A stretch of DNA of 35,190 nucleotides, from contig JAISKM010000006.1 in NCBI GenBank assembly GCA_031261285.1, positions 1 to 35,190 of the forward strand. Direction: 5' to 3'. Of this stretch, positions 14,800 to 23,110 are shown one piece after another; position 1 is the stretch's first letter; each line of letters begins with the position of its first letter. This stretch comes from Candidatus Symbiothrix sp. (GTDB taxonomy: Bacteria > Bacteroidota > Bacteroidia > Bacteroidales > Azobacteroidaceae). The notes below the pieces were generated by a model. It saw nothing but the letters and a program-made list of their open reading frames with translations. It was not told where the DNA came from and ran no database searches. The translations under genes were made by a program, and so were the position numbers.

Positions 14800-15741
14800 A
14801 TGGCAAAAATTACCGTTGTAGGCGCAGGAAACGTAGGCGCTACGTGTGCAAATGTGTTGGCATTTCGTAAAATCGCTGACACTGTGGTCATGCTCGACGT
14901 GAAAGAAGGTGTGGCTGAAGGAAAAGCAATCGACATGATGCAAACCGCTCAAACACTGGGTTTTGAGACTAATGTAATTGGTGTGACGAACGATTATGCA
15001 GTCACTGCTAATTCGGATGTGTATATCGTGACTTCAGGTATTCCTCGCAAACCGGGGATGACGCGCGAAGAACTGATTGGTGTGAATGCCGGTATCGTTA
15101 AATCCGTGGTTTCCAGCTGTTTAAAGTATTCTCCTAACGCTATTTTTATCGTCATTTCCAACCCAATGGATACGATGACTTACTTGACATTGAAAGCAAC
15201 CGGCTTGCCTAAAAACCGCGTGATTGGTATGGGTGGCACATTGGATAGTTCTCGCTTCAAATATTACCTGTCAACCGCCTTGAAAGCCAACCCTGCGCAA
15301 GTAGAAGGCCTGGTAATCGGTGGACACGGTGACACCACAATGATTCCGTTGAAACGTTTGGCAACATTGAATGGTCGTCCGGTTTCCGAATTGCTTTCAG
15401 ACATCGAATTAGACAAAGTAGTGGCCGCAACGATGGTGGGTGGTGCCACTTTGACAGGCTTGTTGGGCACATCTGCCTGGTATGCTCCGGGTGCAGCAGG
15501 TGCGTATGTAGCCGAATCGATTGTTCGCGATTACAAACGTGTGATTCCCGCTTGCGTCTATTTGGAAGGCGAATACGGACAAAAAGACATCTGCATCGGT
15601 GCTCCGGCCGTAATCGGCAAAAATGGCGTAGAAAGCATCGTAGACCTGAAATTGAACGCGGAAGAACAAGCCCTCTTTGAAAAGAGTGCAGCGGCCGTTC
15701 GCGCCACTAACGATGTCCTAAAAGAAATCAAAGCATTGTAA
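14800..15741 (+). CDS. mdh: Malate dehydrogenase (NAD-dependent, LDH-like type)
   Basis: The enzyme interconverts malate and oxaloacetate with NAD in central carbon metabolism. The Rossmann motif GAGNVGA is at residues 7-13. The substrate loop RKPGMTREEL provides the arginines that bind malate. SNPMDTMTYL and the catalytic histidine in GGHGDTT (about residues 171-177) are intact. The 313-aa length is typical of the bacterial LDH-like malate dehydrogenases found in Bacteroidota. The gene has its own promoter and is followed by a large palindromic repeat. Confidence 0.95.
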   Translation: MAKITVVGAGNVGATCANVLAFRKIADTVVMLDVKEGVAEGKAIDMMQTAQTLGFETNVIGVTNDYAVTANSDVYIVTSGIPRKPGMTREELIGVNAGIVKSVVSSCLKYSPNAIFIVISNPMDTMTYLTLKATGLPKNRVIGMGGTLDSSRFKYYLSTALKANPAQVEGLVIGGHGDTTMIPLKRLATLNGRPVSELLSDIELDKVVAATMVGGATLTGLLGTSAWYAPGAAGAYVAESIVRDYKRVIPACVYLEGEYGQKDICIGAPAVIGKNGVESIVDLKLNAEEQALFEKSAAAVRATNDVLKEIKAL

Positions 15742-15758
15742 AAACAATTATAAATTAT

Positions 15759-15831
15759 GTTCGACCCCTACGGGGTCGTATATTTATAGTAAATACCAGC
15801 TATAAACATCCGACCCCGTAGGGGTCGAACA
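15759..15831. repeat. CGACCCC palindromic element
   Basis: The 21-base arms 15759-15779 and 15811-15831 are perfect reverse complements. Each arm is itself nearly palindromic (CGACCCCTACGGGGTCG), and an inner TTTATAG/CTATAAA stem extends the hairpin. It could end mdh transcription. A diverged copy lies at the window start. Confidence 0.93.
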
Positions 15832-15832
15832 C

Positions 15833-15864
15833 AATTCGTAATTCGTAATTTTTAATTCGTAATT
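15833..15864. repeat. Heptamer tandem array, unit AATTCGT
   Basis: There are four units, one degenerate (AATTTTT), ending just before the fabD ATG. The same family lies at 1565-1596. Confidence 0.88.
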
Positions 15865-15867
15865 AAT

Positions 15868-16773
15868 ATGAAAGCAGCCGTATTCCCGGGGCAGGGCGCG
15901 CAGTTCGCCGGCATGGGAAAAGATTTATATGACAGTTCTGCGCAGGCAAAAGAACTTTTTGAACAAGCAAACGACATTTTGGGATTTCGCATCACCGATT
16001 TGATGTTTGCGGGCACAGACGAAGATTTGCGCCAAACGAAAGTGACCCAACCCGCGGTTTTTTTACATTCCGTGATTTCTGCATTGACTGCTGTCATTCC
16101 CGCGCAGGCGGGAATCCCATCCAACGAAGTGACGTCTTACACTATGGCCGCCGGACACTCCTTAGGCGAATTTTCGGCATTGGTAGTAGCCGGTGCGTTG
16201 TCGTTTGAAGATGGTTTGAAATTGGTATACAAACGGGCACTCGCGATGCAAAAAGCATGTGAACTCACACCCGGCACGATGGCAGCGATTTTGGCGTTGC
16301 CGGATGCAACGATTGAGGATGTTTGCAACGCTATTGATGACATCGTAGTAGCAGCCAACTACAATTCGCCGGGTCAAGTCGTGATTTCAGGCACTAATTC
16401 GGGTGTAGATGCTGCTTGCGAAAAATTGTTGGCACTCGGTGCGAAACGGGCATTGAAGCTGGCTGTGGGTGGTGCATTTCACTCGCCGTTGATGGAGCCG
16501 GCACGCGAAGAATTAGCTGCTGCAATTGCTGCAACGCCTGTTTCTGCCCCGAAATGTCCTGTTTATCAAAACGTGACAGCAACAGGTGAAACGAATCCCG
16601 ACACCATCAAAGCTAATTTGATTGCCCAACTGACCGCTCCGGTCAAGTGGACGCAATCGGTGCAGGCGATGGTTGCCGACGGCGCGACCGAGTTCATCGA
16701 AATTGGTCCCGGCAATGTGTTGCAAGGTCTAATTAAAAAGATTAGTCCGGAAGCCGAAGTTAAACACGGATAA
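15868..16773 (+). CDS. fabD: Malonyl-CoA:ACP transacylase
   Basis: FabD loads malonyl groups onto ACP for fatty-acid elongation. The motifs are FPGQGAQFAGMG at the N-terminus, the nucleophile GHSLGEFSA (Ser98), and the histidine in GGAFHSPLM (about 205). The C-terminus (FIEIGPGNVLQGLIKKI) is normal. A GTCATTCCCGCG palindrome (16093-16118) is inserted in frame at residues about 76-84 (VIPAQAGIP), in the loop before the nucleophile, where other FabD proteins have a shorter segment. The gene is essential in most bacteria, so the insertion is presumably tolerated. Confidence 0.95.
   Translation: MKAAVFPGQGAQFAGMGKDLYDSSAQAKELFEQANDILGFRITDLMFAGTDEDLRQTKVTQPAVFLHSVISALTAVIPAQAGIPSNEVTSYTMAAGHSLGEFSALVVAGALSFEDGLKLVYKRALAMQKACELTPGTMAAILALPDATIEDVCNAIDDIVVAANYNSPGQVVISGTNSGVDAACEKLLALGAKRALKLAVGGAFHSPLMEPAREELAAAIAATPVSAPKCPVYQNVTATGETNPDTIKANLIAQLTAPVKWTQSVQAMVADGATEFIEIGPGNVLQGLIKKISPEAEVKHG
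16093..16118 (+). repeat. In-frame GTCATTCCCGCG palindrome in fabD
   Basis: The core matches the two hlyD copies base for base up to GGGAATCC, but the AACAATGGGAG tail is replaced. It is read as VIPAQAGIP, the same frame as hlyD copy 2. Confidence 0.9.
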
Positions 16774-16814
16774 TCATTCAAACGAATCCGTGTAGGTTGA
16801 AAGTTTTACATATC

Positions 16815-17750
16815 CTAACCCAACGGCAACGCCTTGGGTCTTGGGATAATATTGCGGATAAGCATTTTATTTATTAACGGGGCTTTCACGCCGGCTTCTA
16901 ATCTCAAATCGTTTGTTTCCACGCGAATTTCGTCGTACAATCCCGCATCAATAAAACTTTGTTGCAGGGTGGGACCGCCTTCTACGATAAGCGATTGGAT
17001 GCCTTGTTCGTAGAGTTCTTTTAGCCACTGTTTCAGGGGTTTAGTGCTATCTGCGATGAGTTTGATTGGGTCTTTGCCGTACCATTCGCGCACGTTCAGT
17101 TGTGGATTATCCAACTTTAATGTGCGTGTGCCTACCACGATGGCAGCCTCCTCTGCGCGCATTTTGTGCACTAATTGTTGTGTGAATCCGGTTGAAAAAC
17201 GAACAGCCGGTTGACCGTCGCCCACGGTGCGATTGCGGTCGACAAAACCGTCTGCCGATTGTGCCCATTTCAAAATAATGTAGGGTCGCTGTTGGGTCAC
17301 AAATGTCAGGAAACGCTTGTTGAGGGCTTCACACTCGGATTTTAGTACGCCAACGGTCACGTCCACGCCGGCTTTCTTGAGCATTTCGATGCCTTTCCCG
17401 GCTACTTTTGCAAAGGGGTCGATTTGTCCAATCACGACTTTTGGAATCTGCTGTTCGATAATCAATTCTGCGCATGGGGGCGTTTTGCCGTGGTGCGCAC
17501 ACGGTTCCAAATTGACGTACAGCGTTGATTTCTTTAATAAATCAGGTTCACGCACCGCATGAATGGCATTTACTTCGGCATGCGCTTCGCCAAATCTACG
17601 GTGGTAGCCTTCGCCGATAATTTTGCCATCGCACACAATCACTGCCCCCACCATCGGGTTGGGAGCCACGTAGCCTAATCCTTTGCGTGCCAGTTCCAAA
17701 CAGCGACGCATGTATTTTTCTTCCAAATTTTTCACTATCTTTGTAGCCAT
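16815..17750 (-). CDS. ribD: Riboflavin biosynthesis deaminase/reductase
   Basis: RibD deaminates the pyrimidine intermediate of riboflavin synthesis and then reduces its ribose side chain. The deaminase zinc site is complete: His57 and Glu59 in HAEVNAI, Cys84 and Cys93 in EPCAHHGKTPPC. The reductase half (about 150-311) has ILKWAQSADGFVD, VGTRTLKLDNPQLNVR and SLIVEGGPTLQQSFI. At 311 aa it is at the short end of the family. The annotated ATG overlaps the prmC start on the opposite strand (shared CATG). A possible TATCTTTG box for it lies inside prmC at 17874-17881 (minus strand). Confidence 0.93.
   Translation of the reverse strand: MATKIVKNLEEKYMRRCLELARKGLGYVAPNPMVGAVIVCDGKIIGEGYHRRFGEAHAEVNAIHAVREPDLLKKSTLYVNLEPCAHHGKTPPCAELIIEQQIPKVVIGQIDPFAKVAGKGIEMLKKAGVDVTVGVLKSECEALNKRFLTFVTQQRPYIILKWAQSADGFVDRNRTVGDGQPAVRFSTGFTQQLVHKMRAEEAAIVVGTRTLKLDNPQLNVREWYGKDPIKLIADSTKPLKQWLKELYEQGIQSLIVEGGPTLQQSFIDAGLYDEIRVETNDLRLEAGVKAPLINKMLIRNIIPRPKALPLG
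17736..17743 (+). promoter_or_regulatory. -7 box of prmC, almost touching the start codon
   Basis: TATCTTTG ends only five bases before the prmC ATG, so the transcript would have practically no leader. Confidence 0.55.
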
Positions 17751-18684
17751 GAAACAGTTATCAGTTATCAGTGACCGGTTACCAGCGTTTTACTCTGATA
17801 CGGAGAAAAAGGTGCTGTGCGATTTGATATTACAGTTTGTTTGCAAAAAGGACATACATGCCTTGTTGCGCGACAAAGATACGCAATTATCTGCAAACGA
17901 AGTGGCTGAAATTGAAAAGATTGTCGCCGAATTGAAAAAAAATCGTCCGATACACTATATATTAGGAGAAACGGAATTTTATGGATTGAAATTGGCGGTG
18001 AACGAAAACGTGCTTATTCCGCGTCCTGAAACGGAGGAATTGGTGGATTTAATACTTCGGGTGAAAGGTGAAGGGTGTGAGGTGAAGGGTGAAGGGTGTG
18101 AGGTAAAGGGTGCAGGGTACGGGGTGAAGGGTGAAGGGTGCAGGATTTTGGATATTGGGACGGGGTCGGGCTGTATCGCGATTGCTTTGGCTAAAAAACT
18201 GCCTGATGCAACCGTGTACGCGTTGGATATTTCCGAACAAGCATTGGAAGTTGCTCGTAAAAATGCGGACATGAATCACGTAAATGTGCATTTTTTTCAA
18301 CAAAATATTTTATCTTCTACACTCTACACTCTACACTCTACACTCTACACTCTACACTCTACACTCTACGATATAATTGTCAGCAATCCGCCCTATATTC
18401 CACCGTCGGAAAAGGTCGATATGTGCTCCAACGTGTTGGATTACGAACCGCACGAAGCCTTGTTTGTGCCTGAAAATGAGCCTCTTGTGTTTTATGAGCG
18501 GATTGCGGATATAGGGCGAAACCTGTTGCGCCCCTACGGGCAACTGTTTTTTGAAATTAATGCGCGTTTTGGTGCAGAAATTGTCCAACTATTGAACGAG
18601 AGAGGATATACTGACGTTCAAATCAGTCAAGATATTTCAGGTAAAGACCGTTTTATTTACGCCTTATGGAAAACGAAAAAATAA
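17749..18684 (+). CDS. prmC: Peptide chain release factor N5-glutamine methyltransferase
   Basis: PrmC methylates the GGQ glutamine of release factors RF1/RF2 using SAM. The helical N-terminal domain ends at LIPRPETEELVDLIL, the SAM motif is ILDIGTGSGCIAIAL, and the catalytic NPPY is at residues 213-216. Three heptamer arrays lie inside the gene: CAGTTAT-type units at residues 3-12, twelve GTGAAGG-type units at about 105-132 directly before the SAM motif, and seven CTACACT units at about 190-207 just before the NPPY strand. The frame stays open and the core motifs are intact. The start at 17749 is supported by the promoter box and the normal family start. Its 3' end overlaps recX. Confidence 0.93.
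   Translation: MKQLSVISDRLPAFYSDTEKKVLCDLILQFVCKKDIHALLRDKDTQLSANEVAEIEKIVAELKKNRPIHYILGETEFYGLKLAVNENVLIPRPETEELVDLILRVKGEGCEVKGEGCEVKGAGYGVKGEGCRILDIGTGSGCIAIALAKKLPDATVYALDISEQALEVARKNADMNHVNVHFFQQNILSSTLYTLHSTLYTLHSTLYDIIVSNPPYIPPSEKVDMCSNVLDYEPHEALFVPENEPLVFYERIADIGRNLLRPYGQLFFEINARFGAEIVQLLNERGYTDVQISQDISGKDRFIYALWKTKK
17755..17784 (+). repeat. Heptamer array at the prmC N-terminus (CAGTTAT/CGGTTAC)
   Basis: The units CAGTTAT, CAGTTAT, CAGTGAC, CGGTTAC and CAG start six bases after the ATG. They are the same family, in reverse complement, as the GGTAACT array in aroE. Confidence 0.8.
18061..18144 (+). repeat. Twelve-unit heptamer array in prmC (GTGAAGG family)
   Basis: There are exactly twelve consecutive heptamers (GTGAAGG with variants GTGTGAG, GTGCAGG, GTAAAGG, GTACGGG), 84 bases or 28 codons. 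Twelve units is a multiple of three, which preserves the frame. It is read as repeated VKGEGCE. Confidence 0.93.
18317..18369 (+). repeat. CTACACT heptamer array in prmC
   Basis: There are seven perfect units plus CTAC. It is read as STLYTLH repeats. The unit is the reverse complement of GAGTGTA found at 25041. Confidence 0.96.
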
Positions 18685-19160
18685 TAAAATCCAGTAAGGG
18701 CGTTGCACGCAACACTCCTACCTACGAACAGGCATTGCACCGTCTGGCGGCGCTTTGTAGTCGCAAGGAGCAGTGTGTGAGCGACATCCGCACAAAGATG
18801 GATGCTTGGGAATTAGTGCCGGCCGAGCAGGAAAAGTTGTTGCAACACCTGCAACAAGAGAAATTTTTGGATGAACAGCGTTTTTGTGCGGCGTTTGTGC
18901 ACGACAAATCGCTTTACAGCCACTGGGGCGTTCATAAAATCCGCTATGAATTGAAGAAAAAACAGTTGCCGGACAACCTGATTAGTGAAGCCCTCGGCAA
19001 ACTGAATCCCGAAGAAACAATTCACCGCTTGCGCCAACTGTTGACCGTCAAACGCAAAACAGTCAAGGGCAAAACGGACTACGAAATTCGCCTCAAATTG
19101 ATGCGCTATGCGTGCGGAAAAGGTTTTTCGCCGGAGGAAGTGGAGAAAGCGCTCGACTAA
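18666..19160 (+). CDS. recX: RecX regulatory protein
   Basis: RecX modulates RecA filament growth. The 164-aa protein has the three-helix repeat pattern of the family: ALHRLAALCSRKEQCVSDIRTKM, then the KFLDEQRFCAAFVHDKSLY signature with HWGVHKIRYELKKKQL, and a C-terminal KLMRYACGKGFSPEEVEKAL. The ATG lies within the last 19 bases of prmC in another frame, which suggests coupling. Confidence 0.9.
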   Translation: MENEKIIKSSKGVARNTPTYEQALHRLAALCSRKEQCVSDIRTKMDAWELVPAEQEKLLQHLQQEKFLDEQRFCAAFVHDKSLYSHWGVHKIRYELKKKQLPDNLISEALGKLNPEETIHRLRQLLTVKRKTVKGKTDYEIRLKLMRYACGKGFSPEEVEKALD

Positions 19161-19204
19161 AGCTATTTTTTTCAATAAATCATCAAAAAATAAAAAATAA
19201 TGTG

Positions 19205-19212
19205 TAAATTTG
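19205..19212 (+). promoter_or_regulatory. -7 box of the mreD-mrdA-rodA operon (TAAATTTG)
   Basis: TAAATTTG ends eight bases before the mreD ATG, implying a near-leaderless transcript. Confidence 0.6.
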
Positions 19213-19220
19213 CAGCCTAA

Positions 19221-19736
19221 ATGTCAATTTCGGGAATTAAACAAATATTGCTCTTTATCCTGCTCGTGTTTTTGCAAGTAGGACTGTTCAATAAGGTTCA
19301 CCTTTTTGGATATGCGACGCCTTTGGCTTATATCTACTTTATTATTAAGTTGCCGGGCGACATGAATCGCAATATGGTGTTGTTGCTTTCTGCACTTATC
19401 GGGTTGACTGTAGATATTTTTGAATATACGCTTGGAATCAATATGTTAGCGTGTGTTCTTATTGGTTTTTTGCGCTTTTATCTGCTGAAATTGTTTGCGC
19501 CTCGCGACATTTTTGAATCCTATACCCCTTCGTTCAACACGTTTGGACAGGCTTTGTTTTTGCGCTATGCCGGCGTGATGACGTTTGCGTTTACTATGAT
19601 CCTGTTTATCACGGAGGCGTTGTCGCTGTTTGATCCGTGGACTCTCTTTTGTCGCATTGTAGGCAGCTTTTTGCTGACGTTTTTGCTGATTTTCGCCTTT
19701 GAAAACATGAATAATGCAGGACTGTCACGCCGATGA
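19221..19736 (+). CDS. mreD: Rod shape-determining protein MreD
   Basis: MreD is an inner-membrane subunit of the elongasome. The 171-aa protein is almost entirely hydrophobic with about five transmembrane helices (ILLFILLVFLQVGLF, PLAYIYFIIKLPG, MVLLLSALIGLTVDIFEYTLG and so on) and has the typical N-terminal pattern and D-x-F motif of Bacteroidota MreD. Its stop overlaps the mrdA start (ATGA at 19733). mreB and mreC, usually directly upstream in this phylum, are absent; recX is there instead. Confidence 0.87.
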   Translation: MSISGIKQILLFILLVFLQVGLFNKVHLFGYATPLAYIYFIIKLPGDMNRNMVLLLSALIGLTVDIFEYTLGINMLACVLIGFLRFYLLKLFAPRDIFESYTPSFNTFGQALFLRYAGVMTFAFTMILFITEALSLFDPWTLFCRIVGSFLLTFLLIFAFENMNNAGLSRR

Positions 19737-21586
19737 GAACCAATGATTTTAATTCCAATTCACGGAAGACGGTTTTAGTGCTGATCATCTGTTCGGTGGT
19801 GGCGATATATGTCATTCAACTGTTTCGTTTACAGGTGCTTAGTTCCAACTATAAAGACCGTGCAGACAGCAATGCGTTTCTCAACCGGGTGCAATATCCG
19901 TCGCGCGGACTGATGCGTGACCGTAACGATAAACTGTTGGTTTACAATCAGCCGGCGTATGATGTGATGATTGTGATGCGTGAAACGGAAAAATTTGACA
20001 CGCTGGCATTTTGTCGTGCGGTCAACATTGATATTCAGTATTTTCGCAAACGTCTGTCGGACATCAAGAATAAAAATTTGAACCCCGGTTATTCGTCCTA
20101 CACGGCTCAAGTGCTTTTGCCACAACTTGGTAATAAGGAATACGGCATTTTGCAAGAATCGATTTACAAATTTCCCGGTTTTTACATCCAAAAACGTACG
20201 ATTCGGGAATACACATATCCTAATGCAGGGCATGTGTTTGGGTATATTGCCGAAGCGGACAAAAAAGACATTGAAAAGGACGAGTATTACAAACGAGGCG
20301 ATTACATCGGCAAAACAGGTCTTGAGAAGTCTTACGAACCGTATCTACGCGGGCAGAAAGGCATTGAAATCTTACTGCGTGATGCTCACGGACGCATTAA
20401 AGGTAAATTTGACGACGGCAAACAAGATGTTACTTCTACTTCTGGAAAAGATTTGACGCTGTCGATTGACATGGATTTGCAAATTTATGGCGAAACATTG
20501 ATGCAAAACAAGTTGGGTACCATTATTATGATTGAGCCGAAGACGGGCGAAATCCTTTGCATGGTGTCCTCTCCCGGCTATGACCCGGCCAGTCTGGTGG
20601 GGCGACAATTTGGTACCGCCTACACGGCTCTGGAAAGAGACCCTTATTTGCCGTTACTCAATAGGGCTTTGAATGGGGCCTATCCGCCCGGTTCTACGTT
20701 CAAAACAGCTCAAGCACTGACCTTTTTGCAGGAAGGTATCATCGAGCCGGAAACGAAATTTGCTTGCTACCACGGTTTCCCGTTGGGTGGTGGACATCCG
20801 GGATGCCATGGTCATGCATCTCCTTTAGCATTGGTCCCGGGAATTGGAAACAGTTGTAACTCCTATTTTGCGTGGGGACTTATGAACATGCTGAACAGCA
20901 AAAAATACAAGAATATTCAAGAATCGATGGACACTTGGCGTGACCACATGGTGGCACAAGGGTTTGGTTATCGACTGGGCGTGGATATGCCTGACGAAAA
21001 ACGAGGCTTGATACCTAATAGTGACTATTACAACAAAATATATAAGGGTCGTTGGAATCCATTCACGGTCATTTCAATCTCTATCGGACAAGGCGAAGTG
21101 CTCCTTTCACCCATTCAGATTTGTAATTTGGCAACTACTATTGCTAATCGTGGCTATTACTATGCGCCCCACGTAGTCAAACGGATACAGGATACCCCTT
21201 TAGATAGTATTTACACGCATCCGCATTATACGGGTATTGATCGTCAACATTATGAAACAGTGGCAGAAGGTATGCGATGGGCTGTTGCAGGTCCGGGAGG
21301 TACATGTCATCAAGCTAATATTCCGGATATTGAGGTCTGTGGTAAAACGGGAACGGCTCAAAATGCTGCCAAAGACCACTCTATTTTTATGGGTTTTGCA
21401 CCTATGAACGACCCCAAAGTGGCTGTTATGGTGTTTGTTGAAAATGGTGGTTTCGGAGCGACTTATGCTGTGCCGATGGGTCGACTGATGATTGAGAAAT
21501 ACCTCAAAGGGGACGTTCGAGATAAAAATGCTGAAACGTATTTGAGAAACGCTAAAATATTACGCAATGTCGTTCCGAAAGTCTAA
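19733..21586 (+). CDS. mrdA: Penicillin-binding protein 2 (elongasome transpeptidase)
   Basis: PBP2 cross-links peptidoglycan during side-wall growth. One N-terminal membrane anchor (VLVLIICSVVAIYVIQLFRL) is followed by the non-catalytic dimerisation domain with the R-G-x-x-x-D-R-N signature (SRGLMRDRNDKLL). The transpeptidase domain has STFK (Ser321-Lys324), SCNSYF for the SxN motif and KTGTAQ (Lys538). At 617 aa it is a normal length. Four-base overlap with mreD and 20-base overlap with rodA indicate one transcript; RodA is its glycosyltransferase partner. Confidence 0.95.
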   Translation: MRTNDFNSNSRKTVLVLIICSVVAIYVIQLFRLQVLSSNYKDRADSNAFLNRVQYPSRGLMRDRNDKLLVYNQPAYDVMIVMRETEKFDTLAFCRAVNIDIQYFRKRLSDIKNKNLNPGYSSYTAQVLLPQLGNKEYGILQESIYKFPGFYIQKRTIREYTYPNAGHVFGYIAEADKKDIEKDEYYKRGDYIGKTGLEKSYEPYLRGQKGIEILLRDAHGRIKGKFDDGKQDVTSTSGKDLTLSIDMDLQIYGETLMQNKLGTIIMIEPKTGEILCMVSSPGYDPASLVGRQFGTAYTALERDPYLPLLNRALNGAYPPGSTFKTAQALTFLQEGIIEPETKFACYHGFPLGGGHPGCHGHASPLALVPGIGNSCNSYFAWGLMNMLNSKKYKNIQESMDTWRDHMVAQGFGYRLGVDMPDEKRGLIPNSDYYNKIYKGRWNPFTVISISIGQGEVLLSPIQICNLATTIANRGYYYAPHVVKRIQDTPLDSIYTHPHYTGIDRQHYETVAEGMRWAVAGPGGTCHQANIPDIEVCGKTGTAQNAAKDHSIFMGFAPMNDPKVAVMVFVENGGFGATYAVPMGRLMIEKYLKGDVRDKNAETYLRNAKILRNVVPKV

Positions 21587-23027
21587 TATATGGGAAGAAT
21601 TGGATTGGTTCACCGTTACCCTCTACGGGATATTGGTGATTGCCGGTTGGTTTAGTGTCTATGCAGCCACTTACGACTTCGACCATGCAAGTATTTTTGA
21701 CTTGTCGGGGCGGTCGGGACAGCAGATGATTTGGATTATCACATCGGTCGTCATCGGTTTTTCGCTGCTGATGATTGAAAGCAGTTGGTTCGAAATATTT
21801 TCTTTCTGGATTTATTGTGCGATTATTGCGCTGCTGGTGGTAACCATATTTGTTGCGCCCGACATCAAAGGGTCGCGATCGTGGCTTGTGATGGGTCCGG
21901 TGCGTATTCAGCCGGCCGAATTTGCCAAATTTGCCACCGCTTTGGCGCTGGCAAAACTCATGAGCACCTACCGGTTTGATCTCACGCGCGGGAAAAGCAT
22001 GTTGAGTATTCTGATGCTCATTCTATTGCCCATGGTGCTGATTTTTTTGCAAAAAGAAACCGGATCGGCATTGGTCTTTTTGGCATTTTTCTTTGTGCTC
22101 TACCGCGAAGGTATGCCCGGAGCAGTGCTCTTTGCCGGAGGTGCGGCGATACTCTTTTTCATTTTGGTGATTCGGTATGCCACGGAAATAATACTTAATC
22201 CATTGACGCCGGCAGGTGAATTTATGGTGCTGTGCATCATTGTGGCGTTTATTGTGGTGCTACTGCTGATTTATGCCAAAAATTCGAAGTCAATTAAAAA
22301 TATCTTTTGGCTGGCGCTTGGAATTGGTGTGGTGACTGCTGTTGTCAATCGACTTTATCCGGTTAATTTGTGCTGGGCGGCTTGGGTACTGCTTGGCAGT
22401 AGTGTATTGTATCTTTTAGGGCTGTATATCAAAGAGCGAAAGGCGTGCTATACGTGGATTGCGTTGTTTGCTCTCGCTTCGGTGGGCTTTTTGTATTCGG
22501 TCGATTATGTGTTCGACGAGGTCATGGAACCGCACCAACAAACGCGTATCCAGGTGGCTTTGGGCGTGATTGACGACCCCAGTGGCGCGGGTTACAATGT
22601 TAATCAGTCAAAAATTGCTATCGGTTCGGGTGGCATTATAGGCAAAGGCTACCTCAATGGCACGCAAACCAAGTTGAAATACGTTCCCGAACAGGACACC
22701 GACTTTATTTTCTGCACGATTGGTGAAGAAAAGGGCTTTCTGGGCTCTGTGGCGATTCTTGTAGGCTTTCTGTTGCTGATTGTTCGGTTGATTTATTTGG
22801 CTGACCGGCAAAAATCGGCGTTTCATCGCGTCTATGGCTATTCTGTGGCGTGTATCATCTTCTTTCATGTCGCGGTCAATATCGGAATGGTCATTGGCAT
22901 TATGCCGGTGATTGGTATTCCGTTGCCCTTTTTTAGCTACGGTGGTTCGTCGTTGTGGGCGTTTACGATTCTTTTGTTTATCTTTTTAAGGCTGGATATT
23001 TCGCGAAGTGACCGGTCGAATGCGTAA
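21567..23027 (+). CDS. rodA: RodA, SEDS-family peptidoglycan glycosyltransferase
   Basis: RodA polymerises glycan strands together with PBP2. It has about ten transmembrane helices and the SEDS motifs KGSRSWL, QPAEFAKFATALALA, FLQKETGSALVFLAFF, IAIGSGGIIGKGYLNGTQTKLKYVPEQDTDFIFCTIGEEKGFLGS (in two parts) and GIPLPFFSYGGSSL. The 486-aa length, with extra helices in the centre, is typical of Bacteroidota RodA. The gene starts inside the last 20 bases of mrdA. Confidence 0.95.
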   Translation: MSFRKSNIWEELDWFTVTLYGILVIAGWFSVYAATYDFDHASIFDLSGRSGQQMIWIITSVVIGFSLLMIESSWFEIFSFWIYCAIIALLVVTIFVAPDIKGSRSWLVMGPVRIQPAEFAKFATALALAKLMSTYRFDLTRGKSMLSILMLILLPMVLIFLQKETGSALVFLAFFFVLYREGMPGAVLFAGGAAILFFILVIRYATEIILNPLTPAGEFMVLCIIVAFIVVLLLIYAKNSKSIKNIFWLALGIGVVTAVVNRLYPVNLCWAAWVLLGSSVLYLLGLYIKERKACYTWIALFALASVGFLYSVDYVFDEVMEPHQQTRIQVALGVIDDPSGAGYNVNQSKIAIGSGGIIGKGYLNGTQTKLKYVPEQDTDFIFCTIGEEKGFLGSVAILVGFLLLIVRLIYLADRQKSAFHRVYGYSVACIIFFHVAVNIGMVIGIMPVIGIPLPFFSYGGSSLWAFTILLFIFLRLDISRSDRSNA

Positions 23028-23110
23028 TTTTATGTTGGCTAATTGGCAGGGGATGTCTCCACTACGGTCGACAGGACGAGTTAGAGTATTAATTTTATCA
23101 TAGAAATAGT

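Noticed and set aside
18061-18369. CRISPR-like array in prmC
   Set aside because: The repeats are seven bases without spacers and lie inside an intact coding frame.
23041-23100. Shared CAGGGG(A)TGTCTCC sequence before galM and after kduD (28998)
   Set aside because: Only about 16 bases match and no palindrome or further copy was seen, so it is too weak to call a repeat family.
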